Below are positions 48,278 through 59,044 of a DNA stretch of 64,000 nt, one piece after another. The stretch spans positions 3,635,314 to 3,699,313 of the forward strand of contig CP136068.1 in NCBI GenBank assembly GCA_032622095.1, written 5' to 3'. The notes below the pieces were generated by a model, which made no database searches, was not told the origin of the DNA, and saw only the letters and a list, made by a program, of their open reading frames with translations. This stretch comes from Siphonodentalium dalli. Taxonomy: Eukaryota; Mollusca; Scaphopoda; Gadilida; Siphonodentaliidae. Position 1 is the first letter of the stretch, and each line of letters begins with the position of its first letter. The position numbers and the translations under genes were made by a program.

Positions 48278-49539
48278 ATCCAGTTGATAAATTTGTATCA
48301 TAGTGGGCCTGAATACCCACATATCATGATGGTTCATCTCAGTTCCGTCTCAAAGTTCTGCCCATTTCCTTTCAATAATATGGCCAGAATCACAAAAGAG
48401 GTTCTCCGCAAAATTCCATACTGCAACTTTAAAATGAATTTGTCATGCCCCATACGGAACTGGGACAAATATAATAGAACGTATTTGTCAGTTAATTAAC
48501 AAATATGTAAAATAACCAAGTGAGTCACAATTTGCTATCTTTTTTCGGATAACGCAGAGAATAATGTTCGGGATATGTTAACTTTTAACTTTTTACAAAT
48601 TTGGTTGCCATTTTGGAAGCCATCTTAAGCATTTTAGTCTTTAAACACCACCGTGTGACACATTTAAGATAGACCAAAACAATAAACACCTTTGATACCA
48701 AAGATAGTTGCAGTTTACTTGAACAAATGGTCGAACCCTGAAAAGTGAATTTTTGCCGATATTTATGTCAAGTTTGTGAGAGATAAATCCCATATTTCTG
48801 GTGATGTCAGTGGTGACAATAGTAAAAATGATCCATGGTACATCAGAGATGTTAGTATGCAATGAATAGAATACAGATTAGCCAATTGTATACATCAACC
48901 ACAACTTGTAAGCGATTGCAGGACACCCTGGGGCAATATTTACCATTTTCCATATTTTGGCGGCCATTTTCGCAGCCAGTTTGAGCCAAGGTAAGATTTT
49001 TGGTTCCAGAGAGTTGGAATATTCATAGGTAATGATATGCCTCTCTTACATTACAATGTTCTTTTCATTTCTTTTTGAAATATGACTAGAATCCCAATTG
49101 TGATTTTGTGTAAAATTTTGTACCGCGTTCTGTAAAATCGAATTTTTGAGGGATCAGAAGGGGCTAGGACCCCATTAGTTGCACATTTAATTGCTCCAAT
49201 GATCAGTTAATATACACAACACTAAATAAAGTCATATTACACAACCAGTTCCAAACAGCATGAATTGATCTAGAAGATATTTGTGAAAAAATGTCATATT
49301 TTCAACTTCCGGCGGCCATTTTACAAGATTTTCCCGCTATAATTTGCATAAAACTGACTTAGGGTCTGGTCTGAAAAACGGCGGCCATGATGGACGCCAT
49401 CTTGTCTGGAGTCTACACGGCCACTTTTTTTTCTTGTTAACATTGCTTAAAAGTTGAAGGACATAATAAGGAACAAATAAATTGGGTGAAGTTAAGTCCC
49501 AGGGGGGGTGCAAGGGTACCCCTATTAGCTCCCGGACTA
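48278..49539 (-). repeat. Right arm of the giant foldback
   Basis: It is the reverse complement of the left arm, with substitutions throughout and one ~90-bp deletion. It ends in CTATTAGCTCCCGGACTA. Confidence 0.82.
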
Positions 49540-49542
49540 TAA

Positions 49543-49909
49543 AGCATTAATGTCGTAATCTGAAATAAACGTGGGCGTCTTTCAATGGCCGGCGTTCCGG
49601 ATCCAAAATGAGGGGAGTTACTATCGGAATTATGCACAGTGAAGTTCATTCGTAGCCGCGGTTTACATTTCATTGAGAACATAATTATAACATATTATGG
49701 ACTGTCAAATATTTGCAATGGAGTGGCCTAAAATATAAATGTCGCGTGCAATGGGAAAATCTCAATCACTCTGGCTTGGCTGGGGACAATACTGGAATCG
49801 AAATCGAAATTAGTGATGCAAGCAAACGTTATTATATCACGTTTAAATTATCCTAATATTACCGAGTACATACGTGAATAAGATAATCCTAGGATATCCT
49901 TCTATGTTT
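49543..49909. other. Non-genic stretch, nothing recognised
   Basis: Single-copy-looking sequence between the giant foldback and the next inverted terminus. Confidence 0.45.
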
Positions 49910-49915
49910 ATGAAT

Positions 49916-50015
49916 GAGGGTGACGACCCCCCTCCCCCTGGCATCCAGCATCCGGCTTAAAATGGACACCGGCATCCGGAATACGCCATAACAGAGAGGC
50001 GGCATCCGGAATACT
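49916..50015 (+). repeat. Left inverted terminus with GCATCCGG subterminal repeats
   Basis: GAGGGTGACGACCCCCCT is exactly inverted at 59159-59176. Immediately inside are four GCATCCRG words, including GGCATCCGGAATACGCCATA. ATGAAT precedes it (49910-49915) and follows the other end (59177-59182). Confidence 0.65.
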
Positions 50016-50239
50016 ATTTGATTAAATTTATTGAAAACAGACTCGGGAACGAAGTGAACGTTGGCATGAGGTATTGGAATTAGTCTCCGTATTGGCTAGT
50101 AATGATTTGATTTAACAGCTTTACGGAAAGATTAAACTTTTAATAAAATACTAAATGTATGATCTCATATCATACATATATACGCCCTGTCTAACTTACT
50201 CGCGGCCATATTGGATCCGCCAGGTCCGGTTCCGTGGTT

Positions 50240-50350
50240 TTAGTGCTACAGTTCAAAGTTTTGCAGTAGCATTTCCATATATGACATAAATGGAAGTCAT
50301 GAATATTCAAAAGCTCCATATATGGAAATGCTACTCCAGAACTTTGATCT
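50240..50350. repeat. Foldback around GCATTTCCATATATG
   Basis: GCTACAGTTCAAAGTTTTGC...AGTAGCATTTCC pairs with GGAAATGCTACT...AACTTTGATCTGTAGC (arms of about 40 bp). A GGGACGTTTCGGCC minisatellite of 14-16 bp units follows at 50383-50460. A second hairpin built on TAGCGATGTTATTTATTTTT lies at 50660-50725. Confidence 0.75.
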
Positions 50351-50817
50351 GTAGCAATAAAACGGGAACGGGTCGTTTCGGTCCGGAGACGTTTCGGCTC
50401 AGACCTTTTCGGTCCAGGGACGTTTCGGCTGGGACGTTTCGGCCGGGACGTTTCGGCCCCATATATTGTGTTAATTGGAGTTGATTGCAGGGGATTAACT
50501 CGGCTTATACAGCTTAATCACTACTTAAGCTGATTTATTTCATCACTTTATGGTGTGTTGGAGATTATGACAGATTTGACAACAGTTTTGGCGATATGGA
50601 TAACAATTTATTTCAGTAAATTTAAACATAAATAAACGACATAGTAAAAGCATTTAAGCGATGTTAGCGATGTTATTTATTTTTATGGTTTTAGTCCGAA
50701 ACCATAAAAATGAATAACATCGCTAATATCGCTAATATATTGTGACTACAACTGTATATGAAAAACCGAACAATGTCACACAAAAGCACTTTATATACAT
50801 GTTTTCAGTTCTCATCA

Positions 50818-53800
50818 CTAGTTCTTCTTCTTTCCCATCTTGTAAATTTCGTTGCACTTTCGCAGAAAATCTGTCGTCGTTACGTTCTTTTCTCTATATT
50901 GATGCCACAACTCTTCAAGCGCCAAGTCGATCTTGGTGTATTTGGTTCTGTGGTCTGTCTCAAGGTCACGAGCTGCCACGGAGATCGCGACGTGGTCTGC
51001 CTCGGCATGCAGAATTGGTGCTAGTTTATAAAAACTTAGCCGCTGACCCGCCTTGCTGTTCATTCGCCTGTGCCAAGCTACAAGTATAAAACAGAGGTTA
51101 TGAAAATGGCAAAGAATAATATGAAAAAGAGGTTATGAAAATGGCAAAGTATAATAGAACACATTGTAATATTTTTTAATATATTTTATTATAAATATAT
51201 ATTTTTGTAATTTAAAAAAACAACTGTGAGGAACAAAAGTAGATATTTACCTTCAATGTGATTTTTCGTGCGAACAGAATGTTCGAAGATGCACCACTCG
51301 GATATCGGAAAGTTGTCGTTATTAATCCATTGATGAGCTACGTATGAGACGAATTCCCGCAATTTATCGGTGTTGGCTTGCGGTGATATGGCGTCGAAGG
51401 TAGGTTTGATGTGTGCTGTCGGCAGAAAGGGCAGAGCTAAAAACTGCTGAAGATATTGCTGCGTGGGTTTGTTGTCACGGTAAGCAGTGGATAGGCCGAT
51501 GGTTGTGATCTTTCTGTACACTGCCTGTGTCCAGTGAAAGACGCACCCCTTAATCTCGACTCCAGGAAACACTTCACGGAAAGCCTGCCATGCGCCGATT
51601 TCAAAGTCCATAACAAATGTCTCGACCTGGGGCGCATCAAGTCTGTGAAGAATGGCGTTGAGGACTGCGACGTAATCTGATTTCCTTCGACGCGACATCA
51701 AGGCGAAGACCATGGGGAATTGCTTTTTCTGATCGCCGCTCTTCACGAAACAGTTGATAGACATCAGTTGGGAGTTGGTGCTGAATGGCTTGCCGACAAT
51801 CTATAATAGAAAGAACTAGATAGATAGATAGATAGATTTATTCAGCAAAAGACGCCCCATTATAGGGACAGGTTGCCATGTATAATAATATTAACAGTGT
51901 ATCATGTGACATCATACAATATATTGACATTACATACATTGAATAATAGTGATAATATCATAATATATATATATATATATATTCATTAATTGCGTATATT
52001 CTTATCTGTAGAGTGAGTTATGTTACATGATTCAACACACGTAATTTGTCTAGTTTAACTGTGATCTGGCCTCGAATAACCGCTTGACTACGTTGCAGAT
52101 TTGGGAGCATATTTCAGCTGTGTCATTGGCTAATATATGTTTGAGTTGGTCCAATCTACTCATCAATCGAAAATTGATAAAATTGTCATCCATAATTTTA
52201 ATGAGTTCATTCCGTATAGGAAGAAATGTTGGACAATCAATTAGGAAATGCCTCTCATCGTCGATGGCTTCGTCATTACACAAAACACATAATCTTCTGG
52301 CTAAAGGAATCGGTGGTTGGGCGTGACGACCCTTTTCAATGGCAAGAGAATGGTTACTTATTCTTAGACGTGTAAATGCTGAGCGGTCAGCTAGCGACGC
52401 TGTAGTTAAAAGATAAGGTTCTAGGACAATATCTCTTTTAAAAAGTCGATATGTTCTTAGTTTATTTTTACCAGTTTTTGAAACACCATCGCGCATACTT
52501 GCTCTGAAGTTTTCAGTTTGATTTTCACGAAGCTGGCGTTTAAATGTCTTTAGAAGCTTGTTAATTAGAGGCTTGTTGTTAGTAATGTCGGAGGGTATAG
52601 TCAAGCCAAATGACTCCAGACTTTTGAATATCGAATTCCCAGCTACCCCGCTGCGCTGTTCGCGCATTGCATCACTTAATATGCCACTCGTACATCTGGA
52701 TGAGATTTTAGCCGCATATGAAGCCATTCTACATAAAGCGTCAATATATAACGGATAGCTCCCTAATTCAGCTCTGACTGCATTGTTTGAAGCGTATTTA
52801 CCGACTCCAAGTATTTGTTTGCAATGTGTGATATGAAGTTTCTCACACGGATAACGTTCGTGATTTTTTATTGTTAATTCACTTGCCCATAATTCACTGC
52901 CATATAGAAGTATAGGCTTGATTAACTTATCAAACAGTTTAAGGGAAGTTTTTAGAGGGAGGGGCGCTTTATTTGCACACGCACGAGATATTGAATAAAG
53001 AGCTTTTCGTCCTTTACCACTCAAATGATTTACGGCCTGCGTGAATTTTCCTGTGCTGGAAAACGTCATTCCGAGATAGGTATATTCGTTAACCAGATCC
53101 AAGGGATTATCTTCAAGGAAAAACTGAGGGTGAACTTTTGGATTCCTCGTTCTGAAAATCAAGCATTTCGTCTTCTCCGTGTTTATCGACAGGGCATTTT
53201 GTCGCGTGAAGGACTGGAGTTTGTCTAGACATCGCTGAAGTCCTTCTGGACTCTCAGAGACCAAAACTAAGTCATCTGCGAAGAGCAAATGACTGAGCGC
53301 GCTAGATCCAATACGTAACGGTTCACATTTGTCATCGAAAATGTCCTTTATGTCATCAATGAATATTTTAAATAGTAAGGGCGATAATATACACCCTTGG
53401 CGTACTCCAATTGTGGAGATATGTGAAGGACCGATACCTTTACTTGTATTTGTGCTATAAAGGCTTGACTGGTATAGTGATTTTAATATTTCCAATGAAA
53501 ATCCTGAAATGCCAGCTGTTTCCATTTTTCTAAAAAGAATTTGTCGATTAACAGTATCAAAAGCTTTCCTAAAATCGACAAATGTTGCATAGACAGGTTT
53601 CTTAGATGATTTATATTTCTGTATTGACGCATATAGGACAAATGCACTGTCGACTGTACTTTTGCCAGTACAAAAGCCGAATTGGTTTTCGCTGATTATG
53701 TTGTTAGCATCGATAAATGTTGCTAATCTGTGATTAATAATTTTATTGAATAGTTTCCCTACTGACGAGCTCAATGCTATTGCACGATAATTATTGGGAT

Positions 53801-54889
53801 CGTCTTTTGCTCCCTTTTTATGTATTAAACTGAGAACAGACTGACTCCATTCAGGTGGGTAATATCCTGATTGTAAAATGTTGTTGAACTATGTCAAAAC
53901 TCACATCATGAACAAAGAGAGGGAGCTTTGAATCATGATATTGTAAAAAATATATACAAATTGATTATATATTACTTTGAATAATCTCTTATATATAATG
54001 GAGATATGAATTTTGTAGTCACAAAATAGTATGAGGTATATTTAGGATGTGCTAATTGACGGATTACCTCATATCTTATCTCACAGCTTAATGCGTGGTT
54101 GGTTGACACCTTGCCGTCGGCTTATGATTAGAGGTATTTGTCGGCGGTGCAGTATTGTTTCAGTACTGGGACTGGAGTGATATGCTTTTAAGATGCTAGT
54201 AATTACCTTAAACGTTCCGTCAATAAAGCTGATCATCAAAGGGTTGTGTGCTACCGAAGCTGATGGTGGTGCTGGTGGTGAAGCTACTGGTGGTGATGGT
54301 AGTGGTGGTGATGGTGATGAAGCTACTGGTGGTGATGGCAGTGGTGGTGATGGTGATGAAGCTACTGGTGGTGATGGCAGTGGTGGTGATGGTGCTGGTG
54401 GTGAAGTGAAGTGGTTGTCGTCTGGTGGCGATGAAGTGTCCATCGGTTCGTCTGACGTAGGTCGGATTTCATCCTGAATGAAATCGGATGCTGATGTATC
54501 GTCATATATATATACTGCAGAGCAGACACCAGACGAGTTGCATTTGAAGCAGTTGAAGTGTATGCTGCATATCTTGTTCACGGCTTCGGTGTATATCCCT
54601 ATAAATGAACGAATTTAATGAAAGTTAGAAATACTAATAATCCGCAATGATTTGGAGAAACGAGTGAAACGCGAAGAAACGAATAAACGAAAATAACTTG
54701 AAACGAATAATATTATTAGTTATATATACTTTGTGGGATGTTGGTATCGCATTTTCGGTGCTGCCAATGACCACACGAGTAGCAGTCTACGGCTTGTTGG
54801 TGTGACGAGACGTCTTTCCCACACTTGATGCAAGGGTTGTCGGGAGGGCTTTCCTTGGTTGTAGCTTGTCGACGAAGGTTGTACGGCAT
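50818..54889 (-). CDS. MULE transposase with N-terminal PHD-type finger, 4 exons
   Basis: Inferred exons (minus strand): 54889-54730, 54598-54207, 51800-51251 and 51077-50818. All introns are GT-AG. The lengths sum to 1,362 nt, 453 residues plus stop, in frame throughout. Residues 20-73 form a C4HC3 zinc finger (C20, C23, C36, C39, H44, C47, C70, C73) split by intron 1. A Pro/Ser-rich linker with three SPPLPSPPVAS-like repeats follows (about 115-170). The transposase core has D180 in DGTFK, D249 in VMDFE, the C270-x2-H273 motif (GCVFHW) and E367 in RTKNHIE, continuing AWHRRMN across intron 3. This is the DDE arrangement of Mutator-like elements. The enzyme would cut and join its own element's ends in the nucleus. 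I start at the Met of MPYNLRRQ; a Met 31 codons upstream is also open. No disabling change was seen. It could instead be a domesticated gene. Confidence 0.85.
51814..53888 (-). mobile_element. 5'-truncated non-LTR retrotransposon (LINE)
   Basis: A reverse transcriptase frame is followed by a ~230-bp 3' UTR, an AATAAA (51837-51842, minus strand) and a (TAGA)n/(TCTA)n microsatellite tail (51814-51836). A TA repeat lies at 51967-51982. The 5' part (endonuclease, ORF1) is missing, as expected from incomplete reverse transcription. The exact 5' breakpoint is uncertain, and no target-site duplication could be fixed. Confidence 0.88.
52050..53888 (-). pseudogene. LINE reverse transcriptase, 5'-truncated open frame
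   Basis: The frame opens right after a TAG at 53889-53891 and runs about 612 codons to a stop at 52050. It begins within the RT N-terminal region (PPEWSQSVLSLIHKKG, NNYRAIAL). It keeps VDFRKAFDTV, GVRQGCILSPLLF and the catalytic FADDLVLV. The C-terminal part has a CxxC-x7-HFLIDC zinc-knuckle-like motif (CVLCNDEAIDDERHFLIDC). In an intact element it would copy the RNA at the nicked target. There is no endonuclease or RNase H here. The RT core is undamaged, which points to recent insertion. The clade cannot be fixed by eye. Sense orientation relative to the host MULE gene. Confidence 0.88.
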
Positions 54890-55136
54890 GTTGAACGATT
54901 TCAAGATGATATGAACAGAGCAGTATCCCATGACATGATAGGGCGTATTGGGTGGGGGTGAAAGGCATAAACCATGTTCCAAATGACAGGAGTGGTATAA
55001 TATACTGAATGAGGCGAAGTTGTAGTGGCATGTGCGGAAACCACCTAGCTAATCTTGGGTGACCGTTCATGGTCGTACACGGTAGTATTGAACACCAGGG
55101 ACACGCAAATAGAAAACTAACATCTTTTTAATATTT
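54890..55136. other. Upstream region of the MULE gene
   Basis: An open extension of the first exon reaches 54982. No TATA box or other promoter signal could be identified with confidence. Confidence 0.4.
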
Positions 55137-55620
55137 AAAGTTACTCAACCCGTAAAGAGGGTCCACATCTCAACAGATTCCAACAACAACAATCCGATCA
55201 GAGGGTCCTATATTACTATTTCTTTGGCTTTGGGGGTAAAAAATATTTGATTCGAGTCGAGGAACCCATCAAACAAAGCTCAGAGTTATTAGATATTGAT
55301 TTTTGAAAATTCTTATGTTCTCGAGATGAGTACTTATAACTGCCGTCAATTTGGTAACCTGCTCGAGATATTACGCCAAAATTCTATTCAAACAGACAAG
55401 GATGGATAACTCTATAATCAAGTGGGTAATAATAACGAATTTTTGACTATCTTCTGGGCCAGAAAGAATTCCCGATAATGAAAAATAATAGATTTCTAAA
55501 ATCGATATCTAACAAATCTGAGCTTTGATGGGTGACTTCCTCGACTCGAATCAAATATTTTTGACCCCCGAAGCCATTGAAATAGTAATTGAGAGGAGTT
55601 TTATCGGGTTGAGTACCTTT
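55137..55620. mobile_element. MITE family E, copy 1
   Basis: Long imperfect TIRs start AAAGTTACTCAACCCG and end CGGGTTGAGTACCTTT. Inner TIR sequence includes ATTACTATTTCTTTGGCTT and TTTGATTCGAGTCGAGGAA. AATATTT flanks both sides (55130-55136, 55621-55627). Copies at 55632 and 62840. Confidence 0.82.
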
Positions 55621-55631
55621 AATATTTCAAA

Positions 55632-56074
55632 TTAAAGGTACTCAATCAGAGGGTCTCCATATCATCACATTCCAACAAGAACGACAACATATTTTGAAAT
55701 GCCGCTTCAGTTATTAGAATCTAATAATTGCCCAAATATAACGAAAAGCACAATCATCTATAGTATAAAATTCCACAAAACCTGTTATTTATCAACATTT
55801 TGTTCAACGAAATTTTGCCGGTTTGTCAAATATCTAACACAAAAAGCCACTTGATTTTAGAGTTATCCATCTTAAACCCGCAATTTGGTCAATGAAATTC
55901 TTCTCTTTGACTGTCTATTGGGCCACCTAAAATAATAGATTTCAAACATCGATATTTGATCACTCTGAGCTGTGATGGATGGGTTCCTCGACTCGAATCA
56001 AATGTTTTACCCCCCCCCCCCGAAGCCAAGGAAATAGTAATTTGCGAGCGTTGATTCGGGTTGAGTACCTTTAA
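55632..56074. mobile_element. MITE family E, copy 2
   Basis: It starts TTAAAGGTACTCAATC and ends GGGTTGAGTACCTTTAA, flanked by CAAA (55628-55631, 56075-56078). It lies only 11 bp from copy 1. The right arm contains a 12-nt C tract (56010-56021), CGAAGCC and AAATAGTAATTT. Confidence 0.8.
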
Positions 56075-56404
56075 CAAACGTATAGCATTATACATGTGCA
56101 GTATAGTATAATAAATCTAACAATGTTATGATTTCACATAACTCTAGGAGTTAAGATTATAATAATTCATGTTTACAAACACCTCATCATGTCACACTCG
56201 CAATATCATGCAATTTGATCAGTGATTAATTATTGAAGCATTTGTGAGGCACGGGCACTCATGGTCCCGCTCTTTAAAAATACGCTCTTTAAAAAATCGT
56301 CAGTTGTGGGTTGCACCCCACAATTTACTCAAACAAAAGATCGTACCCCACAAGTATTCATGGGTATGTGCAGTCACCCCACAAGTATACTTTGGCCAGT
56401 ACGT

Positions 56405-57604
56405 CCATCCGTCCACCGTCCGTCCGTCCGTCAACAATTCTTTGAACATCTTCTCCTCTGGAACCAATGGACCGAATGAGTTCATATTTGGTGTGGATGT
56501 TCCTTATGTGACTCACATTCAGATTTGTTCAAATGAGGTCACTGGGTCAAATAGTTGCGAAGCCAGGGCCATAACTCTTTCCCTCCATAGTAATTCTTTT
56601 AAGCATCTTCTCAAATACCATCTGGCCAAATGGGTTCATATTTGGTTTGAATGATCCTTGGGTGACTGGGGTTCAGATTTGTTCAAATGAGGTCACTGGG
56701 TCAAATGTGGGCGGGGCCAGGAACACAACTCTTAACAAAAAAAATATTAATTTTTTTACTTTAATTGAGATTAATTTCTTGCTCAATCAGGCTCAATTTA
56801 AAAAAAAATAACACCATTATAACATCCACCAGGGTGACAACAAAATTTGGTTTAAATCAGTCTAAAATCGAGAACATGCTTAAACCATATAGAAGTCACA
56901 TTGATTATAAAGTAATAAATGAAATGGCAGTGTTAACAAAATCTGTTTGGAATGACAGCATTGATTAATAGCCTAAATTTCTCTGCCTGTAAGAGAGTTT
57001 GTATATAAATTACCCTGCTTATGATAACAACTCCACTCCCAAGGCCAAGTGTGAATGGTGAATCTGACAGTTAGGCCAGTAAAACTAAATACCTGTTTTC
57101 TCAGGCGATTACATATCGGAAACTGGATGAGAAAGATGGAGGCATTTTCTTAGCTTACCTGAGATGAAGAATTGAGACATATTTTGTGTGGATGGTCCCT
57201 AGGTGGCTGGGATTCAGTTCTGTTCAAATGGGGGTCACATGGTCAAAAAAGTGGCATAGCTAGGAACCTAACTCTTTCCATCCATAGCAATTCTTAAAAC
57301 ATCTTCTCAAGAATCTAGGGACCTAACTCTTTCCATCCATAGTAATTCTTAAAACATCTCAAGAATCATCGGGACTATTTACCTTATAATTGGTATGGAA
57401 GGTTTTTGGGTGACGGGGATACAGATGTGTTAAAATGAGGTCACCTGGTCAAATAAGGGCGGAGCCAGGGACGTAACTTGGTCATCCATTGTAATTCTTA
57501 AAATGTCTTCCTATCAAGAACCATAAGACCTATTCAGCTTATATTTGGTATGGGTGACTAGGATTCAGAATTGGTCAGAGCCAGTGACATAATTCTTTCC
57601 CTCA
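56405..57604 (+). repeat. Family D tandem repeat, about 145-bp monomers, first part
   Basis: It opens with GTCCGTCCGTCCGTCAACAA. Monomers contain AAACATCTTCTCAAGAA, ATATTTGGTATGGATG, GTTCAGATTTGTTCAAATGA and AGGGACATAACTCTTTCC. It is interrupted at about 57604 by a family C element and resumes at 58128. Confidence 0.82.
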
Positions 57605-58127
57605 TCAGTTATTAGCTCAACTTACTTTGTAAGTTTGAGCTATTGCCATGGATTGGCGTCCGTCGTCCTTGTGTCCATGTGTCCGTCAACAATTTCCTTC
57701 CCCGCGGGCTACAGGTCATACCTTTGGTCTGACCTTTATGAAATTTGTCATGAATGTTGACATTAACATGTAGATGGGAACGAGTCATTATGGGATCATT
57801 CGGCAAAAAAACATGGCCGCCAGCAGCCATCTTGGATTTTACTCTTTGCATGACTAAATCCTTTGACACGCGCTACCGGTCGTATCTTTGGTCAGATCTT
57901 CATGAAATTTGTTACGGATGTTAACAATGACATGTAGATGGGAATTAATCATTTTTGGGGTCATTCGGCAAAAAAACATGGCTGCCAGCAGCCATCTTAG
58001 ATTTTACTCTTTGCATAACTAGGCCTTTCAACTTTCCACATTTCTAATAACTCAATTGACTTTAACACATGAAATTATTCCCTTTCCAAGTTGAGTTACA
58101 GTGTCATTGACACTTTCATTTTTAAAA
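57605..58127 (-). mobile_element. Family C element, inverted copy inserted in family D
   Basis: It starts TTAGCTCAACTTACTTTG and ends CAAGTTGAGTTACAGTGTCA, and carries two AAGATGGC monomers in reverse. Family D phrases continue on either side (CTTTCCCTC before, AAAACATCTTCTCAAG after), so this is an insertion. It lacks the foldback found in the 12650 copy. Confidence 0.82.
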
Positions 58128-58490
58128 CATCTTCTCAAGAACCGTTTGGCATATTTGGTATACATTTGGTATAGAGAGTCATTGGGTGACTGGGTTCAGA
58201 ATTGTTGAAATGGGTTCACCAGGTCAAATAGGGGTGCGACCATTGACATAACTCTTCCCCCCAAAGTAATTCTTAAAATGGCGCTCCTCAAGAGCCATCA
58301 GTCATATTTAGCCTATATGTAGTAACCAGTATGGAGGATCATTGTGTTACTTGGGACTGGGTTACATATTTGTTAAAATGGGTTCGACCAATCAAGAAAT
58401 GGCATTTGGTGTAAATGGCCTATGGAGAGTTGGAATAAAAATTCGTTTGAATGGGGTCCACCATTAAAACAGGGGAGCATGTCAGGTTGT
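58128..58490 (+). repeat. Family D tandem repeat, second part
   Basis: It resumes with AAACATCTTCTCAAGAACC and ATATTTGGTATACATTTGG, then decays by about 58490. Confidence 0.78.
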
Positions 58491-59044
58491 AACTTTGTCA
58501 CAGTTAGGAAAGCTTGAAGTGTCAGTTGTATTATTCCAACATGTGCAAAGGAATTTTACGAACTTGGGAGTGTGTTTGCTTCAGTTGAGAGGGAGCAGAC
58601 TATGGACTATGTGGGGTTGGGGGATCTGGACCATATTTCAAGGTGGACACCCACTGCTCAACGGAGACCCTCTAGGCTATGTCCCTCTTTATGGCTACTT
58701 GTTTTTAATTTAAGTGAATATGACAAGTACTAACTCTTATGGTCTTCCGAGTCCCAGTCTTCCTAGTCTTTACAGTTTGGTGAACGTCTCCACAGTCATT
58801 GACTGTCTTGTTAATGGTGTTATTAAATTGAAGTAGCATGCAGGCTTCTAACTACATTTTTCAAAATTTAATAAAAATTAATTACATATTCAAAATTATT
58901 GCCAAGCAGACATCAATTATATTTAGATATGTCAGATGTGATAACGAGACGTAAAATTAGCTAAATTGTGGAAAATAAAGTGTCCGAGCAAAGAAATATA
59001 AATTAGCGGACGTAATTTCGTTGTGTTTTTGCTGTTTAACGTCA
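58491..59044. other. Non-genic stretch with one old duplicated segment
   Basis: 58700-58800 matches the inverse of 25855-25960 (GAGTCCCAGTCTT, TCTTTACAGT). A 72-codon frame at 58495-58713 has no recognisable domain. Confidence 0.45.

Larger units (their letters stand above)
44982..49539. mobile_element. Giant foldback element (4,558 bp)
   Basis: Long inverted arms (44982-46332 and 48278-49539) are related over more than 1.2 kb. The outer ends are TAGTCCGGGAGCTAATAGGG and its reverse complement. TAA flanks both ends (44979-44981, 49540-49542), a 3-bp duplication of the type made by PIF/Harbinger elements. That assignment is tentative. The right arm lacks about 90 bp present in the left arm near 45210-45300. 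The loop is a degenerate minisatellite. No transposase frame was found, so the element is non-autonomous. Confidence 0.85.
51801..54206 (-). other. Intron 2 of the MULE gene, enlarged by a LINE
   Basis: The donor is AAG|GTAATT directly after the DGTFK codons (54207/54206). The acceptor is TCTATTATAG|ATT (51801/51800). Without the LINE it would be only about 330-350 bp, similar in scale to introns 1 (131 bp, 54599-54729) and 3 (173 bp, 51078-51250). Confidence 0.8.

Noticed and set aside
46499-48320. Several 70-136 codon frames
   Set aside because: All lie in the loop minisatellite of the foldback and show its periodicity.
54193-54477. Plus-strand Gly-rich 94-codon frame
   Set aside because: It is the antisense of the Pro/Ser linker in exon 2 of the MULE gene.
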